Shown one piece after another: positions 32,028 to 40,547 of a stretch of DNA of 44,368 nt (position 1 is its first letter; each line of letters opens with the position of its first letter). The stretch comes from an uncultured Spirochaeta sp. (GTDB lineage Bacteria; Spirochaetota; Spirochaetia; DTKZ01). Under the pieces are notes generated by a model. It worked only from the letters and a program-made list of their open reading frames with translations. It made no database searches and was not told where the DNA came from. The position numbers were made by a program, and so were the translations under genes. The stretch spans positions 1-44,368 of the forward strand of contig CAKZQO010000134.1 in assembly GCA_937140905.1 (NCBI GenBank). The letters are read 5' to 3'.

Positions 32028-34976
32028 ATGCCATCCAAAAAGTTTGTCTTGAAAGGGACCATCACGATCCTGACCCGGAATAATTTTCTCGAGGGAGTCC
32101 TTCAATTCAAACCGGGAACCGAGACCATTCAGATGGACGTTCAAGACCTTATGGGTCTTTTGCTAGAAAACGGAATCAAGGAAGGTGTGTCACCTCAGAA
32201 CCTGGAAAAGATCTTAAAACAATTGGAAAAAACTTCCACACCTGAGGAGTTCGTCGTAGCCAAGGGCATTCCTCCCCAGAACCCACAACCCGAGAAGCCG
32301 GTATGGCAGAATTTACCCATTCCCGAACCTCTCCAGAAGGACGCCCAGACTGCCCTGTCGATGGTCGGAGTACCTATCGTTACCCAGGAAAAAGTGGAAC
32401 GGGTAAAAGTAGATAAAGTGATCGAAAAGAAGCCCTCCCTGCCCTTCTTACCCCCCAAGAAAGAGACGGTTACTACCTTCGAGAAGAAGGTAGTCCAGGA
32501 ACGGGTCTATGTGGATCCAAAAGTTTTAGGGATAGGGTACGTGAAGGCAGGAGAAAAGGTGGCTCTCATAGAACCCATGCAGGAGGGAATCCCCGGCAAA
32601 GGAGTGAACGGAGCCACTATCCCCTTCGAACCTTTGATCGAACCCTACGTGTACGCGGGAAGGGGTATCGAAAAGAAAAATGGAGAACTGATCGCCCAAC
32701 AGACAGGCTTTGTCCGATGGGGAAAGAACTGGGCCGAGATTATCCCCTTCCAACCCCACACTTGGGAGGTGTCTTTATCGGACGACAAGGCCACCTGCTA
32801 CCTGAGCTTCACTCCCGGGAACCGGGAAGCCCGCTTACCCTCGCCAGACGAGATCCTATCTGCTGCCGAAAAACTTCCCTATTCGCGGGAACTCCTCATC
32901 CCCTCTGAAGAGATGGATGCCCTTCTAAGGCATATTCTTTCCTTCGGCAAACCTGTACAGAAGGTCCCTATCAGTCAATCGGCCGATGCCAAAGTAGAGA
33001 TCCGTGTCACCGAGGACAAACTGAAAGCTTTCCTCTACTTGAGAAAAGGAAGGGGAAAGGGAAAACCCCTTTCGTTGAAGGAAGTAGGAACCCTCATCAA
33101 GAACAGCAACCTCAAAGGATTGAACTTCGAAAAGATCAAAACGGATATCCTTGCTTTTTATCAGGGACCTTCCTCTGAATTGAAGGACTACCTTCTCTGT
33201 GAAGGCAAACCACCTACCCAAGGACCTGATCGGAAGTTCGAATGGTCGGTTCAGTTCTACGATCAAAAAAAGTGGGAAGAGCTAAAGAAGGCCGCTCTCG
33301 AGAATCCCCAAGCCCTCAGCGCGATTCCCTCTATTTCCATATTCCCTCTGGAATCTGTCCAGGAAGCAGGGCCTGTAGTGAAGGACCAGCGGGTGTTGGT
33401 TCTTAGTCCCATGATTCCTGGTCAGCCCGGGGTAGATGTGTACGGAAACTCTATACCTGGGATTCCGGGAAAGGATCCCAGCCTCATCCTATACGAAAAC
33501 CTGGAGAAAAAGCAAAATGTCCTCATTGCCACGGTGGATGGGATCCTGGAAAAACGCACCACGGATGAAGGGATCCAACTCCGGGTTCGTCCTCACAAAG
33601 ACGGGGAGGTAAAGGTTACCCTTTCACCCAATCGGATGGAAGGCTTCCTTACCCTCATGCCTTCCGAAGGAACGGGTAAACCCATCACAGCCGAGTGGGT
33701 TCGAGAAGAGATCGAACGGTCCGGAATCGTGAAAGGTCTACGGGAGGACTTGATCCTTGACGCCCTGGAACGGGTACAGAAGGGAAAACCGGTAGTAGAA
33801 CTCCCCATAGCCTTCGGTCAACTTCCCCAAGAGGGAGGGGCGAATCAGATCAAGTTCCTCATTAAACTGGCTGGTCAGGAAAAGGTTACCATACGAAGTG
33901 ATGGTTCCGCCGACTACAAAAACCGGGACCTTATCACCACGGTGAAAGCGGGAGACCTCATCGCCGAAGTGCTTCCCCCTGACACCCCTCCACAGGATGG
34001 CTGGGACGTCACAGGGAAACCCATTCCTGCCAAAGCACCCACCCCGTTCAATCTGGAGATCGGGCCGGGGATCCGAACAGAGCAACGGGATGGCAAGAAT
34101 ATTCTGATCGCAGAGGTAAACGGCGAGCTCCTCTATGATAAAAAGCGGATCTTCATTCAGGAATCTCATATAATCAAAGGGAACATCGATCTGAGTACGG
34201 GAAACGTCAAGTTTCCTGGCTCCGTGGTGATTTCCGGATCCGTTATGTCGGGATTCTACGTGATGGCTCAGGGGGACATAAAAATAGGAGAAGGAGTGGA
34301 AGCAGCTCTCCTGTCTGCCGATGGATCCATCTACATCCAACAAGGGGTGAAAGGAGGGGGCAAAGCTGTGCTGCGCACGAAAAAGAACGTATACGCTTCC
34401 TTCCTGGAACAAACCACTGTCCTGGCGGTAGGAGACGTGAAGGTAAAAAATGCCTGCCTTCGATGCACCATCAAGAGTAACGGCAAAGTGGAATTGGTAT
34501 CGGATAAAGGGTTTCTCATTGGAGGGACAATTAAAGCTCGGTATGGAGTTTCTGCCGCAGGGATCGGAACGGACAAAGGGGTGCATACGGAGATCAGCTT
34601 TGGGCAAGACTACCTCATAGCGGACCAGATCGAACTGGCAGAGAAAGAGATGAAGAAACTCAACGAAACGAAAACCCGGTTGGATACCCTGATCCACCAA
34701 TGTGAAAAATCTGGAGATCGAAGCAACCTGGAGCTTTACCGAAAGGAAAAATTGAAGACCCTAAAACTGATCGAATCGTTGTCCTTGAAGCTCTTCAACC
34801 TGCGGGAGAAGTTCGAGGAACATTTCCCGTCCCAAATCGTGGTACGAGGCACCGTGTACCCGGGAGTCGTGATCGAGAGCCATGGAAGGTACCATGAGTT
34901 CACATCCCCCAAGAAAAACATTAAAATCCAGTTCGATCAGTCTACCGGTCGGATCACTGAATCCCCCCTCGAATAG
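32028..34976 (+). CDS. giant FapA (DUF342) family protein with three N-terminal modules
   Basis: 982 residues; typical FapA proteins are about 450-650. Three copies of a two-part module are visible. The swivel-like parts are at about 168-200 (KAGEKVALIEP, PGKGVNGATIP), 449-478 (PGVDVYGNSIP) and 636-668 (KAGDLIAEVLP, DGWDVTGKPIP). The helical partners are at about 246-310, 322-390 and 527-590 (each near a GKP or PLS/PIT step). A right-handed beta-helix (about 700-860; GDIKIGEGVEAA, DGSIYIQQGV) and a coiled coil (862-930) follow, then a final beta segment. FapA proteins are linked to flagellar assembly and polar localisation in Vibrio. The ParA-like neighbour supports a spatial-assembly role. 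Confidence 0.85.
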   Translation: MPSKKFVLKGTITILTRNNFLEGVLQFKPGTETIQMDVQDLMGLLLENGIKEGVSPQNLEKILKQLEKTSTPEEFVVAKGIPPQNPQPEKPVWQNLPIPEPLQKDAQTALSMVGVPIVTQEKVERVKVDKVIEKKPSLPFLPPKKETVTTFEKKVVQERVYVDPKVLGIGYVKAGEKVALIEPMQEGIPGKGVNGATIPFEPLIEPYVYAGRGIEKKNGELIAQQTGFVRWGKNWAEIIPFQPHTWEVSLSDDKATCYLSFTPGNREARLPSPDEILSAAEKLPYSRELLIPSEEMDALLRHILSFGKPVQKVPISQSADAKVEIRVTEDKLKAFLYLRKGRGKGKPLSLKEVGTLIKNSNLKGLNFEKIKTDILAFYQGPSSELKDYLLCEGKPPTQGPDRKFEWSVQFYDQKKWEELKKAALENPQALSAIPSISIFPLESVQEAGPVVKDQRVLVLSPMIPGQPGVDVYGNSIPGIPGKDPSLILYENLEKKQNVLIATVDGILEKRTTDEGIQLRVRPHKDGEVKVTLSPNRMEGFLTLMPSEGTGKPITAEWVREEIERSGIVKGLREDLILDALERVQKGKPVVELPIAFGQLPQEGGANQIKFLIKLAGQEKVTIRSDGSADYKNRDLITTVKAGDLIAEVLPPDTPPQDGWDVTGKPIPAKAPTPFNLEIGPGIRTEQRDGKNILIAEVNGELLYDKKRIFIQESHIIKGNIDLSTGNVKFPGSVVISGSVMSGFYVMAQGDIKIGEGVEAALLSADGSIYIQQGVKGGGKAVLRTKKNVYASFLEQTTVLAVGDVKVKNACLRCTIKSNGKVELVSDKGFLIGGTIKARYGVSAAGIGTDKGVHTEISFGQDYLIADQIELAEKEMKKLNETKTRLDTLIHQCEKSGDRSNLELYRKEKLKTLKLIESLSLKLFNLREKFEEHFPSQIVVRGTVYPGVVIESHGRYHEFTSPKKNIKIQFDQSTGRITESPLE

Positions 34977-34988
34977 GAGGTAATCCCC

Positions 34989-36017
34989 ATGGATTTCCTG
35001 ATTCTCCTTTACATCCCATACCCTTCTTGGCTGAAACCGGAAATCATCCCCGGTTTACCTTTTCGATGGTACGGGCTCATGTACCTGGTAGCCTTCAGTC
35101 TCGCTTACCTATTGATAAAGATCCAGGTGCGAGAAGAAAAGCTTTCCATATCCAACGAAGATTTCACCAACCTGTTCTTCTGGGCCATCGTAGGGCTACT
35201 CTTAGGGGCACGAATCCTAGCGGCGTTTCTGTACGATCCTTCCGGTCGATATCTACGGAACCCTCTCCTCGTGTTCTGGCCCTTCGATGAAAAGTTCCGC
35301 TTCGTGGGTCTGCAGGGGATGAGCTATCATGGCGGATTGATCGGAGCGGTAATCGCTATCGTGATCTACTGCCGAAAAAAGGGTTTGTCTATCCTTGATT
35401 GGGGGGATCGGATCGTAGCTGCCGTACCTCTTGGCTATACCTTTGGTCGGCTAGGGAATTTCATCAATGGAGAACTGTATGGTCGGGTCACGGCCTCCCC
35501 CATTGGAATGCTCTTTCCCCACGCGGAAAAGGTACCCTTGCGGGATCCCCGAATTCTGGCCATAGCGCAGAAAGCAGGAATCGAGTTCTCTTCTCCTCTC
35601 ACCCTGGTGAACCTCCCTCGACATCCCTCCCAACTGTACGAAGCCTTTTTCGAAGGGATCTTTCTCTGGGGTATCCTCTGGTTCGTCTTTCGGAAACGGA
35701 AGCCCTTCCCTGGTTTCCTCATTGGGGCTTACGTCATCGGATACGGGGTGGTGCGATTCTTCATCGAATACTTTCGGCAGCCCGACGCAGACTTGGGCTT
35801 CGTGATCCGTCTCTCCCCTGTAGATAATCCCCCGTACCTTCTCCTTACCCCATGGAACTTTTCCACTGGCCAGGTTCTCTGTTTTCTCATGATCCTCGGC
35901 GGAAGCATCCTCCTGATCCTATTCTCCCGTCACCACAAAAAGACTCTACTTAGATCGACACACCCCTCTTCTACCCCAAAAGTAAACCTCCGAAAACTCC
36001 GAAAACGACTTAAATAA
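34989..36017 (+). CDS. lgt: phosphatidylglycerol--prolipoprotein diacylglyceryl transferase
   Basis: 342 residues, longer than the about 290 of E. coli. It adds diacylglycerol to the lipobox cysteine of prolipoproteins in the inner membrane. About seven membrane helices; diagnostic motifs FRWYGLMY, GMSYHGGLIGA and the Lgt signature GRLGNFINGELYGRVT. HPSQLYEAFFEG and FIEYFRQPDADLGF are also typical. A loop of about 35 residues (HAEKVPLRDPRILAIAQKAG) and a basic tail make it long. AGGAGG lies 8 bases before the ATG. It serves the lipoproteins encoded nearby; lnt lies 4.4 kb away. Confidence 0.95.
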   Translation: MDFLILLYIPYPSWLKPEIIPGLPFRWYGLMYLVAFSLAYLLIKIQVREEKLSISNEDFTNLFFWAIVGLLLGARILAAFLYDPSGRYLRNPLLVFWPFDEKFRFVGLQGMSYHGGLIGAVIAIVIYCRKKGLSILDWGDRIVAAVPLGYTFGRLGNFINGELYGRVTASPIGMLFPHAEKVPLRDPRILAIAQKAGIEFSSPLTLVNLPRHPSQLYEAFFEGIFLWGILWFVFRKRKPFPGFLIGAYVIGYGVVRFFIEYFRQPDADLGFVIRLSPVDNPPYLLLTPWNFSTGQVLCFLMILGGSILLILFSRHHKKTLLRSTHPSSTPKVNLRKLRKRLK

Positions 36018-36026
36018 GGAAACACG

Positions 36027-39000
36027 ATGGAACTCTGGATTGGTCTCGATATAGGTTCAACTACGGTAAAAGCTGTGGTCCTAGAGGCAGAGGGTACCCA
36101 ACCCCTCTACTCCACCTACCTCAGACACAACGCTCGACAGATCGAAACGGCCGCTTCCGTACTGAGGGAAATCTTCGATCGATTTCCCCAAGCCGAGTTT
36201 CGCCTAGCCGTGTGCGGCAGTGGGGGAAGAACCCTAGCAAACCTCGTCCATGGTTTCTATATCCAGGAAGTAGTGGCCAACTCCATCGCTGTGAAGCGGT
36301 TCTATCCACAGACCCGCGTGGCAGTGGAATTAGGCGGCCAGGACGCGAAGATCGTATTCTTCTACCATGACGAGAAGACAGGCAACATCACGGCAGGCGA
36401 CATGCGAATGAATGGAAGCTGCGCGGGCGGAACCGGAGCCTTCATCGATGAGGTGGCCCATCTATTGAAAATCCCGGTAGAAGAGTTCGAGACCTTCGCA
36501 TCCCGGGGAACCCATGTGTACGATATCTCGGGCCGTTGCGGCGTGTTTGCCAAAACAGATATCCAACCTCTTTTGAACCAGGGAGCCAGTCGGGAAGACA
36601 TCGCCCTATCAGCCCTCCATGCCATAGCCAAGCAGACCATCGGGGGACTGGCTCAAGGCTTGGAGTTTCGACCTCCCCTACTCTTCGAAGGAGGCCCCCT
36701 CACCTTCAACCCTACTCTAATCCGGGTATTCGGAGAACGATTGGGGTTGGCTGCCCACGATCTGATCCGACCCGAGCGTCCCGAGATCTTCGTGGCGCTG
36801 GGAACCGCCCTCTCCATCGGAACCCTATTCCGGGGCTACCCTTCCGAGTTCTTACCATCCCAGGCCCTGGAAGTCCTCTCGACCTTCCGGGAAACCTTGC
36901 AGGAGGGTCCTCTCTCTGGTTCTAGGAGCTTCTTCTTCTCAAAGGCCGAACGGGAAGCCTTCCAGGATCGGCACCGGCTTCCCCCTCCACCCACCTTGGA
37001 AAGGTACCTGGCTGCGAAAGGAAAAGCCCTATCGCTGACTGATAGTAGTTCCATAAAGCATAGCCAACCCATTCCTCTCTCTGCCTACCTGGGAATCGAC
37101 GCTGGTTCCACCACGACCAAGTTCGTTCTGATGGATGAAGAGGAAAACCTCATAGAAAGCTTTTACGCGAACAACGAAGGAGAGCCCTTGCAGGTCATGC
37201 AGAAGGCTCTACTGGATCTTTACGAACGGTACCAACGTTTGGGGGTAGAGCTACGGATACGGGCAGTAGGAACCACGGGATATGGGGAGAACCTCTTTGC
37301 CAAAGCCTTTGGCGCGGATTTCCATACCGTAGAAACAGTAGCCCATGCCACGGCAGCCCGTACGTACGTGCCCGATGCCACCTATATTCTTGATATCGGT
37401 GGACAGGATATGAAAGCCATTTCCCTATCCGAGGGAATTGTCACCGGCATCATTCTTAACGAAGCTTGCTCTGCCGGGTGCGGATCCTTTCTAGAGAACT
37501 TTGCCAAATCCCTTGGCTTCCCCGTGTCCGAAATCGCCGAGGCTGCCTTTAGTTCCAAGAATCCCGCGGAGTTGGGAAGCCGGTGTACCGTGTTCATGAA
37601 CAGCACCATCATCACCGAGCAGAAGAACGGGAAAAGTCCCCAAGACATCATGGCGGGGCTCTGCCGTTCCATTATCGAGAACGTATTCACCAAAGTGATC
37701 CGGATCCCCAACCTCTCCGCCTTGGGAGAAACGTTGGTTGTCCAAGGGGGCACCTTCAAGAACGATGCGGTCCTACGAGCCTTGGAACAGTACACGGGGA
37801 AGAAGGTGGTCCGAGCCCCCTATCCCGGAGAAATGGGGGCTATCGGCATCGCCCTCCTCACCCGAGAGTTCGTCCGCGAAATAGAAGAGAAAACTCATTC
37901 CCCCTTCCGCTCCACCTTCATCGGATTCGAAGGATTACAGAGTTTCTCATACACTCGGGAATCTCAAGTAACATGCCCCTTCTGCGCCAACAACTGTAAC
38001 CGTACCGTTATCCGTTTTTCCAACGGAGGTACCTACATTACGGGGAACCGGTGCGAACGGGGGGAGGTGATAGGGGAACCGAACACCGAAGAGGTGAAAG
38101 CTCGTCTGAAAGAAGCGAGCAGGAAACTTCAGGAAGTACCCGATCTATTCCGAAAGAGGGAAGAACTCCTTTTCAAGGAGTACCCCGTGACCCTCCTGCA
38201 AGAGCCGAAACCTATCACCATTGGGATTCCCCGGGCCCTCGAGTTCTGGAATAGCCTTCCCTTTTGGAGAACCTTCTGGACTGCCCTTGGATTCCGGGTC
38301 GTTCTCTCCGAAAAGAGTTCCAGGCGTCTCTTCGAAGAGGGCCTTCCCTTTGTTACCTCTGACACCGTGTGTTTTCCCGCTAAACTCGTCCATGGACATA
38401 TCCATTCCCTCATCGAAAAGAAGGTGGATCGGATCTTCATGCCCTCCATTATCCGGATGCCCTCGGAAAATACCGCCTCTACCAGCGATCATGTCTGCGC
38501 CGTGGTGAAAGGATACCCCCTGGTAGTACGGTACAGCGATGACCCTGCCCGAAGGTGGAAAGTCCCCTACGACGTACCTCTGTTTCACTGGTTCGATCAG
38601 ACAAGCCGGGATATCCAGATCATCGAGTTCATGCAGAAGACCTTCGGAATCCCCTCCGCCCTCACGAAGCAAGCTATCCAGCAAGGCGACGGGGCAATGC
38701 GTAGTTTCCTCGAGACCCTTCAGTCCGAGGGGAGGATCCTTCTGGAACGGTGTCAAAAAGAAGGGACCTTTGCTGTGGTACTAGCGGGTCGGCCCTACCA
38801 TTCGGACCCTCTGGTGAACCATGATCTTTCCCGATACTTTACCCGCCTTGGGGTTCCCGTGCTTCCCCTGGAAGCGGTACCTGGATTATGGGAAACTGAC
38901 CTTTCCCGGGTACGGGTCGAAGTCACTAACAATTTTCATGCCCGGATGCTCTCAGGTGCTATTCGGGCCGCTCAAATAGAGGAACTAGAGTACGTTCAGA

Positions 39001-40547
39001 TCGTGAGTTTCGGATGCGGCCACGATGCGATCCTTACCGATGAGATCATCCGATTGATGAACGAGATCTCCCGGAAGGATCCCCTCATTCTAAAGTTGGA
39101 CGAGGGGGATGCGGTAGGTCCCCTATCCCTCCGGGTAAAATCCTTCATCGAAACCATCCGGACCCGAAGGAAAGCCCATCTATCGATCTCCCCTCGAGAA
39201 CTGGGAGATCCCTACCCCGTCAAGTTCACCCGTAGCCAATGGAAGACAAAGACGATCCTGGTGCCCAACGTTTCGAAAGCCTTCTGCCGGATCGCCACGG
39301 CAGCCATCCGGAAACAAGGGTTCCGGGTAGAACCTCTACCCTTAGGAGGTCGGGAAGCGATAAAACTGGGAAAACAGTTCGTTCATAACGATATTTGCTT
39401 CCCTGCCCAGATGAACATAGGGGAGTGCTTGGCGGCCCTCCAGAGTGGGCAGTTTGACCCCGACTCGGTTGTACTAGGCCTTGCCAAGTACCAGTGCGAC
39501 TGTCGGCTGGCCCACTACGCGGCCTTGGCCCGCAAAGCCCTGGATGAAGCGGGCTACCCACAGGTGCCCATCATCACCACCGACAAGCTGGACACCCGCA
39601 ACATGTACCCAGGGTTCAAGCTGGGAACAGGTTTCGAACTCCGGATGCTCTGGGGATTGGTTATGATGGACATCCTGGAAGAACTCCGAAGAAAGATCCG
39701 TCCTTACGAAAAGAACAAGGGGGAAACCGATCGGGTGTTCACCCAAGTAATCGAGAACATAGCCACAGGGTTGGAACAGAGTATTCGGCGAGCCATCCGG
39801 GCCTTCAAGGAAGGGATAGAGTCCTTCTGCCACATTCCCTATGATCGTTCCATTCCCCGACCTCGGGTCTTTATCATTGGGGAATACCTATTGAACTACC
39901 ACCCAGGTTCCAACTTCTACGTGGAAGAGTACTTGGAAAAGCACGGGATGGAGGTGATCCTACCCCGGATGGCCGACGTGTTCCGTAGAGACTACCTACG
40001 AAAGATTAGCGAGATGCGGGACTTCCACGTGCGGTACCCCTTCCTAGAAGGTATTGCCTCCTACGTAACCGAAGGGCTTTTCGATTATGCTCTGGACAAG
40101 CTCGAAAGGTACGCGGGAAAGCATCCCCTCTACCAACGTTCTACCCGGCTCCCCGAGATTGCCGCTCATACGGATCCCATCATGCATCGAACCTTCACCT
40201 CAGGAGAGGGTTGGCTCATCCCAGGAGAAATCCTCCACTACGCTTCCAAGGGAGTGAAAGCCTTCGTGGTGCTACAACCTTTTGGGTGCTTACCCAACCA
40301 CATTTGTGGCCGGGGGGTGATGAAACGACTCAAAGAGGAGTATCCGGATATTCAGATTCTACCCCTCGACTACGATCCAGATACCAGTTTTGCCAACATC
40401 GAGAACCGCTTACAGATGCTGATCATGAACACTCGTCAGTCGGAATTGCAGGAAAGACATACCCATAAGAAGGAGGATCACCGCCCCGCAGAACAGGGGA
40501 AACCAGTCTCCATACCGGGTGTAGAAAGTTTGCGCTCCCACCCGTAA
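36027..40547 (+). CDS. fused 2-hydroxyacyl-CoA dehydratase activase (two BcrAD/BadFG ATPase domains, DUF2229 and HgdB-like region)
   Basis: 1506 residues. Two ASKHA ATPase domains: 4-270 (LWIGLDIGSTTVKAV; cluster cysteines Cys132 in GSCAGGTGAFIDE and Cys171 in RCGVFAKTDI) and about 350-620 (YLGIDAGSTTTKFVLM; EACSAGCGSFLENF; GSRCTVFMNST). A cysteine motif CPFCANNC (650-657) and GNRCERGE follow. From about 730 comes the DUF2229 region (IGIPRALEFWNSLPFWRTF), then an HgdB-like part (about 1080-1470; CQCD-like QCDCRLAHYAAL, PFGCLPNHICGRGV). Activases of this class use ATP to push one electron into dehydratases. Activator and dehydratase-like parts in one chain suggest a self-contained redox enzyme; the substrate is unknown. 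The last 46 codons overlap lnt on the other strand. Confidence 0.88.
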   Translation: MELWIGLDIGSTTVKAVVLEAEGTQPLYSTYLRHNARQIETAASVLREIFDRFPQAEFRLAVCGSGGRTLANLVHGFYIQEVVANSIAVKRFYPQTRVAVELGGQDAKIVFFYHDEKTGNITAGDMRMNGSCAGGTGAFIDEVAHLLKIPVEEFETFASRGTHVYDISGRCGVFAKTDIQPLLNQGASREDIALSALHAIAKQTIGGLAQGLEFRPPLLFEGGPLTFNPTLIRVFGERLGLAAHDLIRPERPEIFVALGTALSIGTLFRGYPSEFLPSQALEVLSTFRETLQEGPLSGSRSFFFSKAEREAFQDRHRLPPPPTLERYLAAKGKALSLTDSSSIKHSQPIPLSAYLGIDAGSTTTKFVLMDEEENLIESFYANNEGEPLQVMQKALLDLYERYQRLGVELRIRAVGTTGYGENLFAKAFGADFHTVETVAHATAARTYVPDATYILDIGGQDMKAISLSEGIVTGIILNEACSAGCGSFLENFAKSLGFPVSEIAEAAFSSKNPAELGSRCTVFMNSTIITEQKNGKSPQDIMAGLCRSIIENVFTKVIRIPNLSALGETLVVQGGTFKNDAVLRALEQYTGKKVVRAPYPGEMGAIGIALLTREFVREIEEKTHSPFRSTFIGFEGLQSFSYTRESQVTCPFCANNCNRTVIRFSNGGTYITGNRCERGEVIGEPNTEEVKARLKEASRKLQEVPDLFRKREELLFKEYPVTLLQEPKPITIGIPRALEFWNSLPFWRTFWTALGFRVVLSEKSSRRLFEEGLPFVTSDTVCFPAKLVHGHIHSLIEKKVDRIFMPSIIRMPSENTASTSDHVCAVVKGYPLVVRYSDDPARRWKVPYDVPLFHWFDQTSRDIQIIEFMQKTFGIPSALTKQAIQQGDGAMRSFLETLQSEGRILLERCQKEGTFAVVLAGRPYHSDPLVNHDLSRYFTRLGVPVLPLEAVPGLWETDLSRVRVEVTNNFHARMLSGAIRAAQIEELEYVQIVSFGCGHDAILTDEIIRLMNEISRKDPLILKLDEGDAVGPLSLRVKSFIETIRTRRKAHLSISPRELGDPYPVKFTRSQWKTKTILVPNVSKAFCRIATAAIRKQGFRVEPLPLGGREAIKLGKQFVHNDICFPAQMNIGECLAALQSGQFDPDSVVLGLAKYQCDCRLAHYAALARKALDEAGYPQVPIITTDKLDTRNMYPGFKLGTGFELRMLWGLVMMDILEELRRKIRPYEKNKGETDRVFTQVIENIATGLEQSIRRAIRAFKEGIESFCHIPYDRSIPRPRVFIIGEYLLNYHPGSNFYVEEYLEKHGMEVILPRMADVFRRDYLRKISEMRDFHVRYPFLEGIASYVTEGLFDYALDKLERYAGKHPLYQRSTRLPEIAAHTDPIMHRTFTSGEGWLIPGEILHYASKGVKAFVVLQPFGCLPNHICGRGVMKRLKEEYPDIQILPLDYDPDTSFANIENRLQMLIMNTRQSELQERHTHKKEDHRPAEQGKPVSIPGVESLRSHP

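Noticed and set aside
33738-34700. A 320-codon minus-strand open frame opposite fapA
   Set aside because: Mirror frame of a strong coding gene with no recognisable domain; its composition follows the codon pattern of the sense gene.
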